Origin: Amoebidium appalachense
Lineage: Eukaryota > Ichthyosporea
Direction of reading: 5' to 3'
DNA: 64,000 nt
NCBI GenBank assembly: GCA_963693365.1
Contig: CAVNZM010000011.1
Span: 8,184,001 to 8,248,000, forward strand
Made by a program: the position numbers and the translations under genes. The notes below the pieces were generated by a model. That model did no database searches. It saw nothing but the letters and a program-made list of their open reading frames with translations, and had not been told where the DNA came from. This document shows, one piece after another, positions 1-19,006 of the stretch; position 1 is the first letter of the stretch; every line of letters begins with the position of its first letter.

Positions 1-762
1 GGTTGACCAACTGGGCGTGTCCACCGTCTTGTCGGCGAAAACGTGCAACACTTCGAGTTTTGTGGTTGCACGCAGGCCAGCCAGGCATAGCGCATCTCCG
101 TCTACACCCACCTCTAGGCGGCGAAGGTTGACCAACTGGGCGAGCGTGTCTGCATCCAGAAGACGAAAGCTTCGGTCGATGGCTAGCTCCGTAAGCTGTG
201 TTGCTTGTACCGTGAACGCCTTAGGAATAAGCCTCGGTTTTTCCAAGAGAACCCCAATGCTAGAAATTGTGAGCGAGCCCAGAGCAGAGGAGGTTGGTAG
301 AAACTTGTTCAAGACGTCTTTAGAATGGTAGTGACGTTCCATATTAAACGACACGGAAAGCACGCTAGCTGGAATCACATGCAGGAGCAGCTCCGAATGG
401 AAAATGTGAAAGAAGTTGTCAGTCACAACATCAGCGTCCCTGAAGAACAGATTAGAAGTGTCAACTGTGATTTTCTTCACGTGTTCAAAATGTCCAAAAA
501 ACTATTGGATCTTGGATAGCAGCAACATAGCCTGTGCACGTGCACCGTTGCGATGCGAATCTGGGTCGTCCGCGTGTATGATTGAACTTGAGTCATAAAA
601 CGGTTTTAAGGACAATTTCAGTGTGACGGCGGAGACATATGGGCAGAGAGCCGAAATGATTTTCTCCGAGGGGATGCTGTCTCGAAACGCCTCCGCCAAA
701 TATCTCTCGTGGGTGTGGTCGCTGTTGGAAGCTTGGTCAAGGTTATTCTCTGGTGAAAGCAT
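1..762 (-). pseudogene. LRR-like protein, 3' truncated, in-frame TAG
   Basis: One minus-strand frame is open from an ATG at 762 (an in-frame TGA lies just upstream) to the window edge, except for one TAG at 502-504. Before the TAG are about 86 residues (start MLSPENNLDQ); after it about 165 residues continue in the same frame with leucine-rich spacing such as LTELAIDRSFRLLD, LAQLVNLRRLEV and LRATTKLEVLHVF, as in irregular F-box/LRR-type repeats. No F-box is visible in what is present. The text reads smoothly across the TAG, so it looks like one gene with a nonsense change, an assembly error or an unusual intron (a 44-nt GT-AG possibility exists but is very short). TAG is a genuine stop in PDAP1, Dr1 and the mannosyltransferase here, so code reassignment is unlikely. 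The 3' end lies outside the window. Confidence 0.5.
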
Positions 763-1515
763 TAATATTCAATCATGTCTGCTTGACAGGGCAGCTCAAC
801 ACGTACGTGTAGGTTGAGGGGCCTAGCGGCGCATGAACGCGAGGCGAGAAAAAGAGTACGGCATACTACGATAGGTTGAGGCGGTCTTTGTTGGAGAGAA
901 AGGAAACGACGTGAATGAACGTGTCAAGACGCAGGGCAGTCAGTAAGCGTGTTTCGTTTTCTTCCATGTTGCAGGTAGGCCCCTTAAATGGAGGCCGTGA
1001 GAGTGGTGTGGTTGTGTTTGTGAGCTCAAGTGCAAATCATGGAAACAAATAACAACTATCACCCACAAAATGCGTCAAATCACAACTACTAATCCAAAGT
1101 AATGCGTTTAGGATCCACTCGGGGCCTTCTTTATAATATTGCAGTTGCCCAAAAAATAAGTTGCAACTTTGTTTCATTTTTTGCACATTCTGACATGACA
1201 TGGTTACGTAACCTGAGCTCCCTTACGTACATTTCATTGGTCCATATATTTACTCCTCTCAGTGATTGGTTATTCACGCATCAAAACCTCGGGAGTTCAT
1301 TGACGCAAAATGAGGCGGATTCTGCCCCACACGTTCCAGCGACAACCACATTGAGGGTCAGTGCGAACGAAGGGACATTACATCTACAGCACCTACTCCT
1401 AAATACTTGTAGCCATCCCCTCTCCTATATAGGTACCTCTCATTTTCTGTAATCTCCATAGTTATCTCAAATTTTATCGGATGCAATTGGGGATTACAAG
1501 GGGAAGAGAGGGGGA

Positions 1516-1563
<48 letters not shown>

Positions 1564-2193
1564 CCTCGCATTCCTCTCACCCCTTTCCTACCTACTCTCG
1601 CTGCTCCCCCCTCTCCCCTGCGAGTTCTGCCCCAAAACACACACATGCGCGCGCGCGAGGTCATGTTTTTTGTTGCGCGCTTTGTGATCACAACAAATGC
1701 TGTACTGCTACACCACTATGCAGCACCTGTCTGACTAAATACCGAATCACCACAGCCGTGGACACAAGGGCAGAAATACTATACGTACAGAAACTGTTTT
1801 AATCATTGTAGTTGTTGGGGGCATGTCGGGCGGGAAGCGTCCCCCGGGGGGAAGGGGGGGGGGGGAGGGGAGGGGGGGGGGGGGGGGAGGGCTCGAAGGT
1901 AGCCTACATCTCTCTCTCTCCCCCCCCCCCCCCCCCCCCCCCCCCCGAGTCTCTCTCTCTCTATTTCTCGCTCTCTCGCTCTCTCTCTCTCTGAGAGCAT
2001 ATCCCTCTCTCTCTCTCTCTGTAGTGCGAGTGTGAGTGTCAGTGTGTGTTTGTGTGTGTGTTGTTTATTTGGGGTGTGGAAGCCGCGTGAATTCAAAAAG
2101 AGCAATCTGCAACAATGGGCATGCATGGTGCAATTCGATGAGATATAGGAACTTGGAGAGGGAGCTAGACAGGGGGGGTAGGGGCGCGCAAGG

Positions 2194-2248
<55 letters not shown>

Positions 2249-2867
2249 TTAGATTGCAAAGAGGCAGCCAAGTAGCAAGCATAACGCAAAAGCATGAAGC
2301 AGGAATAACAAAGATTGTTCTGTGAGGGGAAAAAAATAGAACGTTGCATGTAAAACTACGATGAATGTTAGATAATAATTAGATGCGTCAACCGGAGGCG
2401 GGGCCGGTGGGGGAAAGGGGGAGGGGGGGGAGGGGGGGGAGGGGGGATGGCCATGATATGGTACGTCCAACTATTGTTACATTCTACGAAGACAAAAAAG
2501 GCAATGGATTTATTTTTAATTCTGTAGCTAGTGCGAGCTCCTAGCCCACTCGAACCCTAACATCTTGTAATTATTAGAGTTGAAAAGACTGTTTGCAGAG
2601 CTTCAGGTTAAAGAGATCATTTCTCTCCTTTTCTTTTCCGGCTTACTTCAACTGTTGTGTATAGCTGCAAGCTTACATGGGTGGGTATTAAAATCTAAAA
2701 ATGATAAATACTACGATTCTTTAACCAGCACATAAAGACTGAACCACATAAATGGTGATAGTATTTAAGGAGGATAAAGAAGTAAACACCCCAAACAATG
2801 CATATAATGAGGTGACTGTGCACACCAGGAAGCTTTTATAAGGATACCCCAACACACCCATCCACAT
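763..2867. other. Intergenic, partly low complexity
   Basis: From 763 to about 1480 is unique sequence upstream of the LRR-like gene, presumably holding its promoter; no convincing exon. From 1480 to 2460 it is dominated by a G-tract (about 1518-1560), mixed G/C and CT tracts (1850-2030) and (TG)n (about 2190-2245). 2480-2867 is A+T-richer unique DNA downstream of the galactokinase stop. ORFs here are translations of repeats. Confidence 0.7.
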
Positions 2868-4139
2868 TTAGATTCTAAAGGCACCGGGGCCGGGCGCCAT
2901 CTTAAAGAACACAGCGCGAACCTTATTCTCCGGGTGCTCCTTCAGGTACACCTCCTCCCACTTAGCCTTAAAGGCATCGGCATCTGACTTCTTAACGAGC
3001 GCCCAAACGCTCCCGCCGAATCCCGCGCCAAAAGCGGAAGCAGCGATTGCGCCCAAGTCACGCGCTGCCTTGGGCAGGAAGCGTGTGGCAGGCACGAGGT
3101 TATTTAAGTGGGTGTCGGTCAGCTGCTGCGACAGATCCACCAACCGGCCGAGGGTGTTAAAATCCGACGAATCAAACGCCTTTGCCACCCCCTGCACAAT
3201 CACCTCGCTCTCCTCGTAGAACTGCTCGAACCGCGTAACGAGCGACCCCTTCGGGTACTTGGTTTTACCCTCCTCCTTCGGGTATGTCTTCCCGTCGTCC
3301 AACTGACGAATCACATCGATGATTGCCTGCTTCATGTCCGTTCCCGCAGGGGATGTTTCACGCACGTGCTTGACAACCTTGGCGAGATTTGCGCAGTTTG
3401 AACCCGTTGCGTCGTTGTAGGCGACCTTTGCATCTCTCGCCTGGAAAGCCGCGTTGTTGTAATCTTCGAGTTTGTCTCCTGTCTTCTCTGCAACGTTTCC
3501 GCTTGAAGCAATGACAAAGGTGCAGTCGCTGGGGAAGTTGAACGCCCCCTCGAACCTGTGAATGTGCATATGCGTGTGAGAGAGGGGTTGGTGGAATAGG
3601 AGGAGGGCCCTTTTGGGGAGGGGAGGGGGGAGGGGAGAAGGGGGAGGGGGGAGGGGTGGGGGGAAGAGGGGGGGGGGGGGGGGGGGGGAGAAGGTTATAG
3701 AGGGGGTTCGAGGTGTGGGAGAAAAATAAGCTCGAGGAGAGAGGTATGATTGGTGGGTGAGATGGGGGTTGGGGGGGGGGGGGGGGGGGGGGAGGGGAGA
3801 GGGGATGGAGTAAAGGATGTTGACCCGGGGGAGAGAACAGCAGCAGGTGGGGCTCGGGCTGGCTTTGAGGGCGGGGAGGGGGGAGGGCGGGAGGGGGAGG
3901 GGAGGGGAGGGGGGGATTGCATAAGGCAGGAAGATGAAGCAAGGCAAGATAACGACCGGATGTAGGGGCAAAGATCCCCTCCTACCCTGCCCCCCCCCCC
4001 CCCCCCCCCCCCCCCCTCCCCCCCCCCTCCCACACACACACACACCCACACACACGCGCGCCTCACCCTTACCTAACATCCCGTATATCATCGCATATTC
4101 AAAGGTCTTTTCCCTCGTTCACTATTCGACCCCCCCTCC

Positions 4140-4203
<64 letters not shown>

Positions 4204-4514
4204 AACACACACACACACACACACATACACCTCACTCCCCAACACGTATCCCAACAAGGAAGAAGAAGAGAACATTTAGCCAAGGGTCATCCTCCTTTCC
4301 CCCCTTCCCCCCCCCCCCCCTCCCCCCCCCCCCCCTCCCCCCTCCCCCCCCCCCCCCCCCCCCCCTCCCCCTTCCCACCTCCCTCCTCCCCCCCTTCATA
4401 TTTCTCTTCGTGATTCTGTCAGACCACCAAACTCAGCACACACCCCCTCCACTCACCACACTACCGTCAAACACAGGCTTAGTTCGCTTCTGCTCAACCC
4501 ATTTACCTACATTT

Positions 4515-4549
<35 letters not shown>

Positions 4550-4562
4550 CCTTTCCCCCCTC

Positions 4563-4598
<36 letters not shown>

Positions 4599-5431
4599 TT
4601 TCCAGCCATCCCCCGGAAAAAACCCTCTACCCCTCCCCCCTCCCTCCCCCAGCCACCTGCCTGCAAACACATGCACACACACCTTGTAGGGCAGTAGGAG
4701 AACATATTCAGCTTCCCAGGCTTGCAGCTCATGATGGCCGTGTGATCCTCCGACCCACCAAACGTCCCCACCCCCCTGTCTCCGGGCAGCTCCGTGCCGC
4801 AGTTCTGCCCATTCTCAATGAACCCCAAATACCCATACAGGTCTTCCACTGTGGGGAGCGTGCGCTCGAACTTCTCATCCTCCCACAGGTTGTTTCTGTC
4901 TGCAAGCGTCATGAACATGTAACAAATCACCGCGCTAGACGTGCTCATGCCGCTTGCGTCTGGAATGTCGCAGCCAATGGCGATGTCCAAGCCCTTGTTA
5001 ATCCCGAAGTTGCGGGCGAGACGACGCACAGCAGTGGCCGGGTAGTTCACCCAGCTGGCGCCAGCCTTGGAGGGGTCGAGCTCGGGGGAAATTTCGAACT
5101 CCGCCTGTTTTTTCGATCCGTCGGCAAAAGTTGTGAAGATGCGAACATGGTTGTCGTCACGGTCTACGGTAACAACGCCGAACCCACGGGAGACGGCCGC
5201 GAGCAGACTGCGTCCGCCTGCGTAGTCTGTGTGTTTTCCCACCACCTCCACACGGCCGGGGACAAAGTATGCACGTGCGTGTGTGTCTCCGCTTACACCT
5301 GCTTCTAGGAGGAGTTCTGCCCCCCTTGAGAGAAGCTTGTCTTTCTCTGCTGCGACTTCGGGGGTCAGGCCCTTTTCGGTGAGCTCTTTCTCAAGACCTC
5401 CCTTTGCAAGCTCGCTCAGTGTGTGCGGCAT
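2868..5431 (-). CDS. Galactokinase-family GHMP kinase
   Basis: Two exons, 5431-4683 and 3555-2868, joined AG|G (Arg) across a GT-AG intron, give 478 residues ending in TAA. Expected role: cytosolic ATP-dependent phosphorylation of galactose or a related sugar at C1 (Leloir pathway). Motif 1 is at residues about 58-73 (PGRVEVVGKHTDYAGG), the phosphate-binding motif 2 at 157-167 (PDASGMSTSSAV), the candidate catalytic Asp is D229 in GGSEDHTA, and motif 3 near the C-terminus is GAGFGGSVWALV. In textbook galactokinases motif 1 reads GEHTDY; here Glu is Lys, so substrate may differ. Start: the ATG opens a hydrophilic N-terminus before the motif and gives a normal family length. The 1,127-nt intron is almost wholly C-tracts (G on the coding strand) and begins GTGTGTGTG. 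The family call is firm; substrate is inferred. Confidence 0.92.
3556..4682 (-). repeat. Low-complexity intron of the galactokinase gene
   Basis: The intron consists of long C/G homopolymers, including about 60 bases of C at 4141-4200 and further tracts at 4290-4395 and 4515-4600, with short (CA)n. Splice sites are canonical: donor AAG|GTGTGTGTG, acceptor CACATTCACAG|G. On the coding strand it is extremely G-rich and could form G-quadruplexes. Confidence 0.85.
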
Positions 5432-7177
5432 TTTCTATGTTTTTTTTTTTCTATGTTGAACTTTGCCAGGGTGTGCTAACAGGAAAAGTGAAAATATGAG
5501 CAAGGGAAGGTAGTATTTGTGCTTTTATAGGTGGGGGTGGAAGGGGCGGAAAAGTAGTCTAGAACGTGAGGCCTTTGCCTGCGACCGTTCTGGTGTTTTC
5601 GCCCACAGGGAAAAATGAACGGAAACTCCGATTGGTGGGTTCAAAGAAAAACAATGAAAGGGGCAAATCGATCTTACTGTTCATGCAAACAACCTTGGCC
5701 AGGTATCTTGTTTTGAGGGGCCATATGCCTTATTAAGTGAGCAACAAAAAAAAAAAAAAAGAATGGGATTAATATAAAACATTTCTTCTAAAGCATTATT
5801 GACCAGAATGCAAGAACATTATTATTGCTTTTAAGTAGCAACGGCTCTAAATTAATCATTGGCAGAGGTAGTTTTGCACGGGATCTTGTAGGGTTTACCC
5901 ATCTCCAGCTGACACCCCGTGCACAGGCGGGAGTCGGCTACACCATATCCAACAATTAATCTTATTCATAGAAAAATAAAAACAACCCTATAAATTATAT
6001 ACTTGTATTTTTAGAATTGATTATCTATGAAAATGCAACAGTGTAAATTTGTAGTCGTCCCTCCTACTCAGGACCTCCTGTCGGCCTCCGAACAACCAAC
6101 ACAATCGATTGGATACTCTCATTACAATCTAAGGGTTTTCATTAGCTATATATCATGCTTTTGTAAGTCAATAGATTTCCAGGCATTGGCCGCTTCGCTT
6201 GATTGGCGTTGCCCGCATCATACCAAATTAGGCAGCTAAATACATGGCATGCGTAGGGTGCTTTTGCTGTATTTATTTCTTCGCTATTTAGATACATGTT
6301 CCTTTCTCCTAGCCGTCCTTATCTCATGAACCCTACACTCTGTGCATCTGACCGCTTACCTCTTAGTGTGACGCATGTTTATAGGCGTATTTATTTATCA
6401 TGCTGACCCGCGATCTGGGACGGTACCACCGCTGGGGTACCGGTCCGGCACAGTGCGCACGAATATGCGTAGGCACGTGCTGGTCAACTGCAGCTGGGCA
6501 GGATCCGAAAATCTCCGCGGCCGAGCAGCACATGCCGCGTCGGGCCCACCGTATGCATGTGCAACGTCGGATATCTCAGCGGCACATGTGACGTGTGTGC
6601 GTGCGTGCGTGTGCACGTGTGCGTGTGTGTGTGTGAGCGGGGGGAAGGGGGCAGTCCAGGTCTGGAGTACACGAGACGTTGCTGGCATCTGACCTTGCGC
6701 CAACATGTGATTTTCTCGGCTCTTCGAGAGCCACGCACTGGCACGAAGTTGAGCCTCCAAAATCGAGACACACAGGTTTGGTTTATTCGTGCTGTACAGA
6801 AGGCTCTTAACACATATCTGCAGACCAGGCTTTTCAAGCACCATAAATGACAGTGATTACCATATGGCGTTTCAGTACCATAATCGGTCATGTGTCGCAA
6901 AAAAAAATCACATAGACTGATGGGATGGCTTTTTGCACTTTTGCAGACTAACAAACACGGCCACCTCCATCTTCGACCAGTCACACAAAAAGAATATTTT
7001 TCTAAAGAAAAGAAACACGCCGCCGGGAAAACTTTAGTCACCTGCTAACCCCCCACACAAGCAATACACCCGTCCACCAACAAATTTAATAAACGAACCA
7101 TAACAAACCCAGCTCTCACATAAAACACGTGGCTTCTTTTACAAAATAAATCACTTAAAGCAATGTCCGTTAATTCT
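5432..7177. other. Intergenic between galactokinase and PDAP1 genes
   Basis: Upstream of the galactokinase ATG, 5432-5700 carries CCAAT-like sites on the gene strand (GATTGG at 5628-5633 on +). 5900-6370 is A+T-rich unique DNA. 6400-6600 is a G+C-rich island, open in several frames on both strands, without splice or homology evidence. 6590-6635 is a short (TG)n-rich stretch. 6690-7177 is unique DNA downstream of the PDAP1 stop. No gene can be supported. Confidence 0.6.
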
Positions 7178-13851
<6,674 letters not shown>

Positions 13852-14689
13852 GGTGGAAACTTTCGGCAAAAAATAAACCCTGTGCGGAGAAGGGCATGTG
13901 AGAGAAGGCAGGGAGGAGATGCTAAGGATGGGGTGTGCTGGTGTAAGAGGTGGTGGGGCAGGGAAGGTACCGAGGAAACAACCAAGGAAAGATAAACGGA
14001 TATGCCCTTCAAGCACATCCCAAGCGCTAGTAGTCGGAAGACGTTCGCGCGTGAGCAAACAAGAGGGGGAGAGAGAGGAAAAGGACGGACGGGAAAGGTG
14101 GGCGGGGGAGGGGGAGGGGGGAGGGGAGGGGGGGTAGCTCTAACCCGCAACACACTAGATCACCCAGCTCCATGCTTAAGCACGTGTACATTCTACGTTT
14201 GTATAGAGGGCACAAAGTCAGATTAAGACTCTCAAGCCCGGTCTTAACCTAAAACTACCCTCCCCTTCATAAACCATCTACCCTTCTTTCTCCAAACTGC
14301 ATAACCTTTTTCCTCCTCCACTCATGACCCATAACCACCACCTCCGCCACCCCAACCCTCCCCTATACCCACAATCCCACTCTCCCTTCTTCTCTCTCCG
14401 CACAAACTCCACCTTCCCTCCCGTCCACATCCACGACACACAAACACACACACACAAAAAAAAAAAGAAGAAGGGGGGGAGGGGGGAGAAACGAGAAAAA
14501 GGAAGAACAAAAAGTACACAAAAAACAAAAATAACCCACGCAAAGAGCAGAGCCAAACCCCAAAGAAATTCATTCATGCCACACCTTTATGATAAGTTCC
14601 CAGCTCTTTCTTTTTCCACTCCCTCTTTCCTTGTGCCAGTTTGTTGTTTGTGCGCGCGGATTTCGAACCAGTGGCAAACCAAACCCTGG

Positions 14690-14800
14690 CATGACGTCAT
14701 TTTGCTTGTGGAAGAAGGCGTTACATAGGCAGCACTAAATTATGACGTAATGTCGCACGTTGACCGTAGCTCTATGATGACGCGTGATTACGCAATCACG
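14690..14800. promoter_or_regulatory. CRE/bZIP-like site cluster
   Basis: A consensus CRE (TGACGTCA) at 14692-14699, a second palindromic site TTATGACGTAAT at 14740-14751, TGATGACGCG near 14776, and GTGATTACGCAATCAC at 14784-14799 (6-bp palindromic arms, resembling C/EBP sites). Four bZIP-type motifs in 110 bases suggest a promoter, probably for the plus-strand exon at 15041. No transcript evidence. Confidence 0.45.
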
Positions 14801-15040
14801 GCCCCAGCGCTCTGACTGGCCCTGGGGGGGGGGGGGGGGGGGGGGGGGGGGGAGGAGGGGGGAGGGGGGGGGGGGGGAGGGGGAGGGGGGGGAGAAGGGG
14901 GGGGGACGGGGGGGAAGGGCCCAGGTATACTTATTAAAATTTGAGCTTGAATCAAGGGCAGACACGGGTATAGAAATTTAAAAGGGTGCAAGTTTGGTGT
15001 TAACGTGCTCGTTGCAGGGGGCCTGCATGCAGGAATTGAA

Positions 15041-15085
15041 ATGGGGTTTACGCTGTTTACTCGAGGCAAAGAGAACCAGTCTCAG
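15041..15085 (+). CDS. Possible first coding exon of an unrecognised gene
   Basis: An ATG 240 bases downstream of the bZIP-like site cluster opens 15 codons (MGFTLFTRGKENQSQ) ending at CAG|GTATGG, a good 5' splice site. The peptide recalls the N-termini of small ESCRT-III subunits but is far too short for a family call. I could not find its downstream exons; a segment near 15970-16070 is open but unsupported. Confidence 0.25.
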
Positions 15086-15238
15086 GTATGGGGGGGGGGG
15101 GTTTTGCTCGGAATATCCCCTCAGCGGTATATCATGATCACGTACATAGATGTCGGGTGGTGACTATATATCAGGGTTTACTTTCTCTACGAGACACCAT
15201 AAAGACTACAAGGAGAAATCAATTAGTTGGGGTTCCCC

Positions 15239-15284
<46 letters not shown>

Positions 15285-15316
15285 GGGCTCCCCTCGGGAC
15301 ACTCGGTATCAGCTGG

Positions 15317-15371
<55 letters not shown>

Positions 15372-16071
15372 GTGTGTGTGTGTGCGCGTGCGCTATAATT
15401 TTGTAGTGATGTGTTTCTCAAGCCAATAAATACATCTAATAAACAGGTCGTAGTTACGCGTGTTTAGTATAAAATCAAGGATGTTGTAATTTACAGGTAG
15501 GCTATCTTTCTGGGTGTCTGTTGTGAATGTGACGTGTGTGTGTTGCGGTATTATGTGGTCTATCAAACTACATTTGGCGATACATGACCGGTTAAACTGG
15601 TGTGTGTGTGTGTTGTTTGGGCATGCAAATGATGCCACCTTATACTTATTAGATCTCCACTGTATAGCACGTGTACAGTAAAAGCGTGGTAATTGATCAA
15701 TAATACCATCAGCTAGAGAAAGACCAGTTCTACAGGAAGGTAATATGTATTTAGGTGTTATACACTTGCGAGTGCCATATTTGGCAATATGGTTGAGGCG
15801 GTCAGTATATATAAAACGAGACATAAGGCTTAGTTTTTCAAGGTGTATGCTTTCATCGGGTCTAGTGTCGTCTGGGACTTTTGGCCGATATCACATTGTT
15901 CATATTGTTGGTCCTCCCCCCTCCCCCCTCCCCCCCCCTCCCCCCCCCCCCCTCCCCCCTCTCCCCCCACCCACCTACCCCGACCGCCCCGGGAACCGGG
16001 CCCATCTTCCTCTCGAGTACACCTCAGGGCCTCACCTGCATTCACAACCACCTGTACAAACGGTACTCAGG

Positions 16072-16107
<36 letters not shown>

Positions 16108-16294
16108 GGGGGGGGGAGGGGGGGCGGGGGGAGGGGGGAGGATAGTGCTATTTATGGAGGGAGAGAGAGAAGGAGGGGGCGGAGGGGGGAGGGAGGGGGA
16201 GGGGAGGGGGGAGAGGGGGGGGGGGGGGGGGGGATCTTGACATGTTCCATATATATGCATATGCATGGTCATATCAAAGGTGGAAATTGATTTA

Positions 16295-16625
16295 CTGAAG
16301 GTTCAACCACATCAGCATAATCAACTTGCTTTAAGCAGCATTTACTCAGTATTCTGTAGAAGGAACTTCTGAGAATTATTCTACAAATGCAGAATTATTC
16401 TGCAATTACCGTATTAAGCAACAGGCAGGATATTTCTGCACAGCAGTGGAATAAAAATGCACCAAGCATATTCTTGTGTCGAGCAGAATATCAACGCTTA
16501 AAGCAGAAATACTCCGCCCCAGGCTGGATAATTCTGTCTCTAGTGAATGATTCTGATTTTCTTTTCGAAGAATAATTCAGCTCACGTCAAATTGATTCAA
16601 TCTGCTGATGTGGTTGGTGCCACAG
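16295..16625. mobile_element. MITE-like foldback element
   Basis: The left end carries CAACCACATCAGCATAATCAA and the right end its inverse (TTGATTCAATCTGCTGATGT then GGTTG). The A+T-rich interior contains repeated palindromic AGAATTATTCT motifs. There is no transposase ORF, consistent with a non-autonomous DNA transposon of about 330 bp. Confidence 0.5.
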
Positions 16626-16924
16626 TAACGGCTTCACGTGTGATGTTAAGGGACAGAAAACAGTGTGTATTGTTTCTTCTGGAGGGAATGCCATGTGAAT
16701 ATTCTATCATAAGTTATTGACTCGGGGGGTTTGATAGTAAGAGTGATAGCTTGCGTCAGGAGGTTATGTATAACGTTTGTGTTTGCACGTCAGTTCTTGT
16801 TACAATACGTATGACTCCATTTGGTTCAAAATCTGTTTGATCACCTTTGTCCATATGTCGAGCGTGTAACCATGCTACTAGTCATAACTACTATCATGTG
16901 CAATTGGAGTTGGAATTTGGAACA

Positions 16925-16989
<65 letters not shown>

Positions 16990-17519
16990 CCCAAAAAAAA
17001 AAAAAAAAAAAAAAAAGGCGAGAAATAAACAACAATCGTTAAACGCTCTGGAAACCGTTGGGTATAATAAAAAAATAAAATAAAACTGTTCTTCTTTGAA
17101 ACAGTTTCGAAGGAAAAGAAACACCGTGGCCTGGTCTCGTACGCTTTGTACCAACCATGCATCTGTTCTGCTTTATTTAAAGAAATGATACGATGAAAAA
17201 GAAAGATTACGATCATGGTTGGCCCTAGGCCTATCGCCATCTATCACTATCTACCGTAAGCGCTACCCCCCCCCCCCCCCCCCCCCCCCTCCCCCCCCCC
17301 TTCCCCTCTCCCTCCCCCCTCCCCCCCAACCGACCCAACACCCACCACCACTCAAACTCCCGTTGAGCCCAGTCTGCACGTGTGCATGTGTGTGGGGGGG
17401 AAGGGGGGGGGGGGGGGGGGGGGAGGGGAGGGGGGAGGGGATGCCGCATGTGCCGTTTAAGTGTATATACGTGTGCGAGCACACACGAATCGACGTCACC
17501 TGTGGGTGACACTGTGAGT

Positions 17520-17557
<38 letters not shown>

Positions 17558-17962
17558 ACGTGTGTGTGTGTGTGTGTGTGTCACGGTGTGTGCACGGGGA
17601 GAGGGGGGGGGGGGGGAGGGGGGGGGGAACGGAGGAGGAGGGGGACAAACACCGTAATTACCGGCTACTGCAGTAACTTAAAGCAATTGATAAACTTTCG
17701 AAGATTGCTTTTTTAATGGCGTTCACGATCTGCCACAAGAACTTGCGAGTCTCCAGTTTCCCGCAAACTGGTCTATCCAGCCAATAACCAGTGGCGCCAA
17801 AATCAAACCAATCAGTTACACTATAAATTAAAAAATCTACAAGCAGCTTGGCAGACGAAACAAACAGCCAATATTTCCAGACAAGACCTTTATATTGAGT
17901 GATTAAGCCAACAATCAGAGGGGTTTCTGCGTCTTCACACAGTGCCCGTGCCCTTGGGTGGG

Positions 17963-18011
<49 letters not shown>

Positions 18012-18491
18012 CTGGGGGGAGAGGGGAGGAGGGGGGGGGGGGGGGGGGGGGGGGGTCTTCAGTGTGAGGTCGTCCAAAAGCTAAAAAAGTGTATGGATCA
18101 ATCCAGTCATATTATCTTTCTCATATATCTTGAACCTGGCAGTTAGATAATAGTTCAGATAACGCCTGTACATTGTTGATATCCACACAGAATTTTAAAG
18201 GCCTTTAAAACCCCCAACCAAAAGGGGTATACATCAATAGTTTTATAACTAGTGCAAACCTAGCTAGTAATGTCCTTAAAACCCACAAACTAGATGCATT
18301 AGTTATTGTTATCCAATCAAACCCGTTCAAAGGACTAGTGTTTTCTGTGTGCGCTCGGGTATGTGGGTCTCTGTTTATGTGTGTGTTTGCATGACTGTGT
18401 GTGTGCATGCGCTTGCACGTGTGTTTCTGTTTCCATATATAGAAGCTTAGACACCATTAGATCATATGCTATATGCCCATGTAAGCAACAA

Positions 18492-18532
<41 letters not shown>

Positions 18533-18952
18533 CGCGCGCGTGTCTGTGTGTGTGTGTGTGTCTGCGCAAATGCGTGTGTGCAGCCTTTGGGTAACACAGG
18601 TATTGCACGCCGTTAGTATCTCACAGTTAACTATCTGTGATAAAGTATATCTACAGGTATATATATCAAACACAATTCCTCAAAATTTATGGGGTCGTTG
18701 TGTGAACGTGTCTCAGCCTACAAGGCATTTCCTTGCCAACATTAATCTTCAACCCGTCCAATCGTGAAATGAACACAAATATCCCCCCCCCTCCCCCCCC
18801 CCCCCCCTCACACACACACACACACACCCCACACACATCCACAATCACACAGACAGACACACACGGCTTGAAAACCCCCCAAAAAAGGAAGGGGGAAGGG
18901 GTTGTACTCCATAAACATACACACACAGAACCAAAAACAAACCAATCAAATG

Positions 18953-18987
<35 letters not shown>

Positions 18988-19006
18988 AGGAAAGAAAGAG
19001 AAAAGA

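Larger units (their letters stand above)
13852..19006. other. Intergenic: candidate promoter, first exon and repeats
   Basis: Between the PDAP1 start and the mannosyltransferase stop. 13850-14150 should hold the PDAP1 promoter/5'UTR with G-tracts. 14690-14800 has CRE-like sites and 15041-15085 a possible plus-strand first exon (listed separately). 15241-15280 is a T-tract and 15320-15385 (TG)n. 15830-16240 is mostly C- and G-tracts. 16295-16625 is a MITE-like element. 16926-16987 is a C-tract of about 60 followed by an A-tract. 17260-17650 and 17965-18055 are G/C and TG tracts. 17697-17800 resembles 25650-25765. 18060-18960 shows no gene. Confidence 0.6.

Noticed and set aside
1102-1452. 116-codon ORF
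   Set aside because: No recognisable domain, unconvincing codon use, no splice or regulatory support.
6375-6844. G+C-rich region open on both strands
   Set aside because: Several frames equally open, no splice sites or homology recognised.
17658-18077. Minus-strand ORF with aromatic-rich tail
   Set aside because: Half is poly-Pro/His repeat; the remainder overlaps a dispersed repeat related to 25.65 kb and has no family resemblance.
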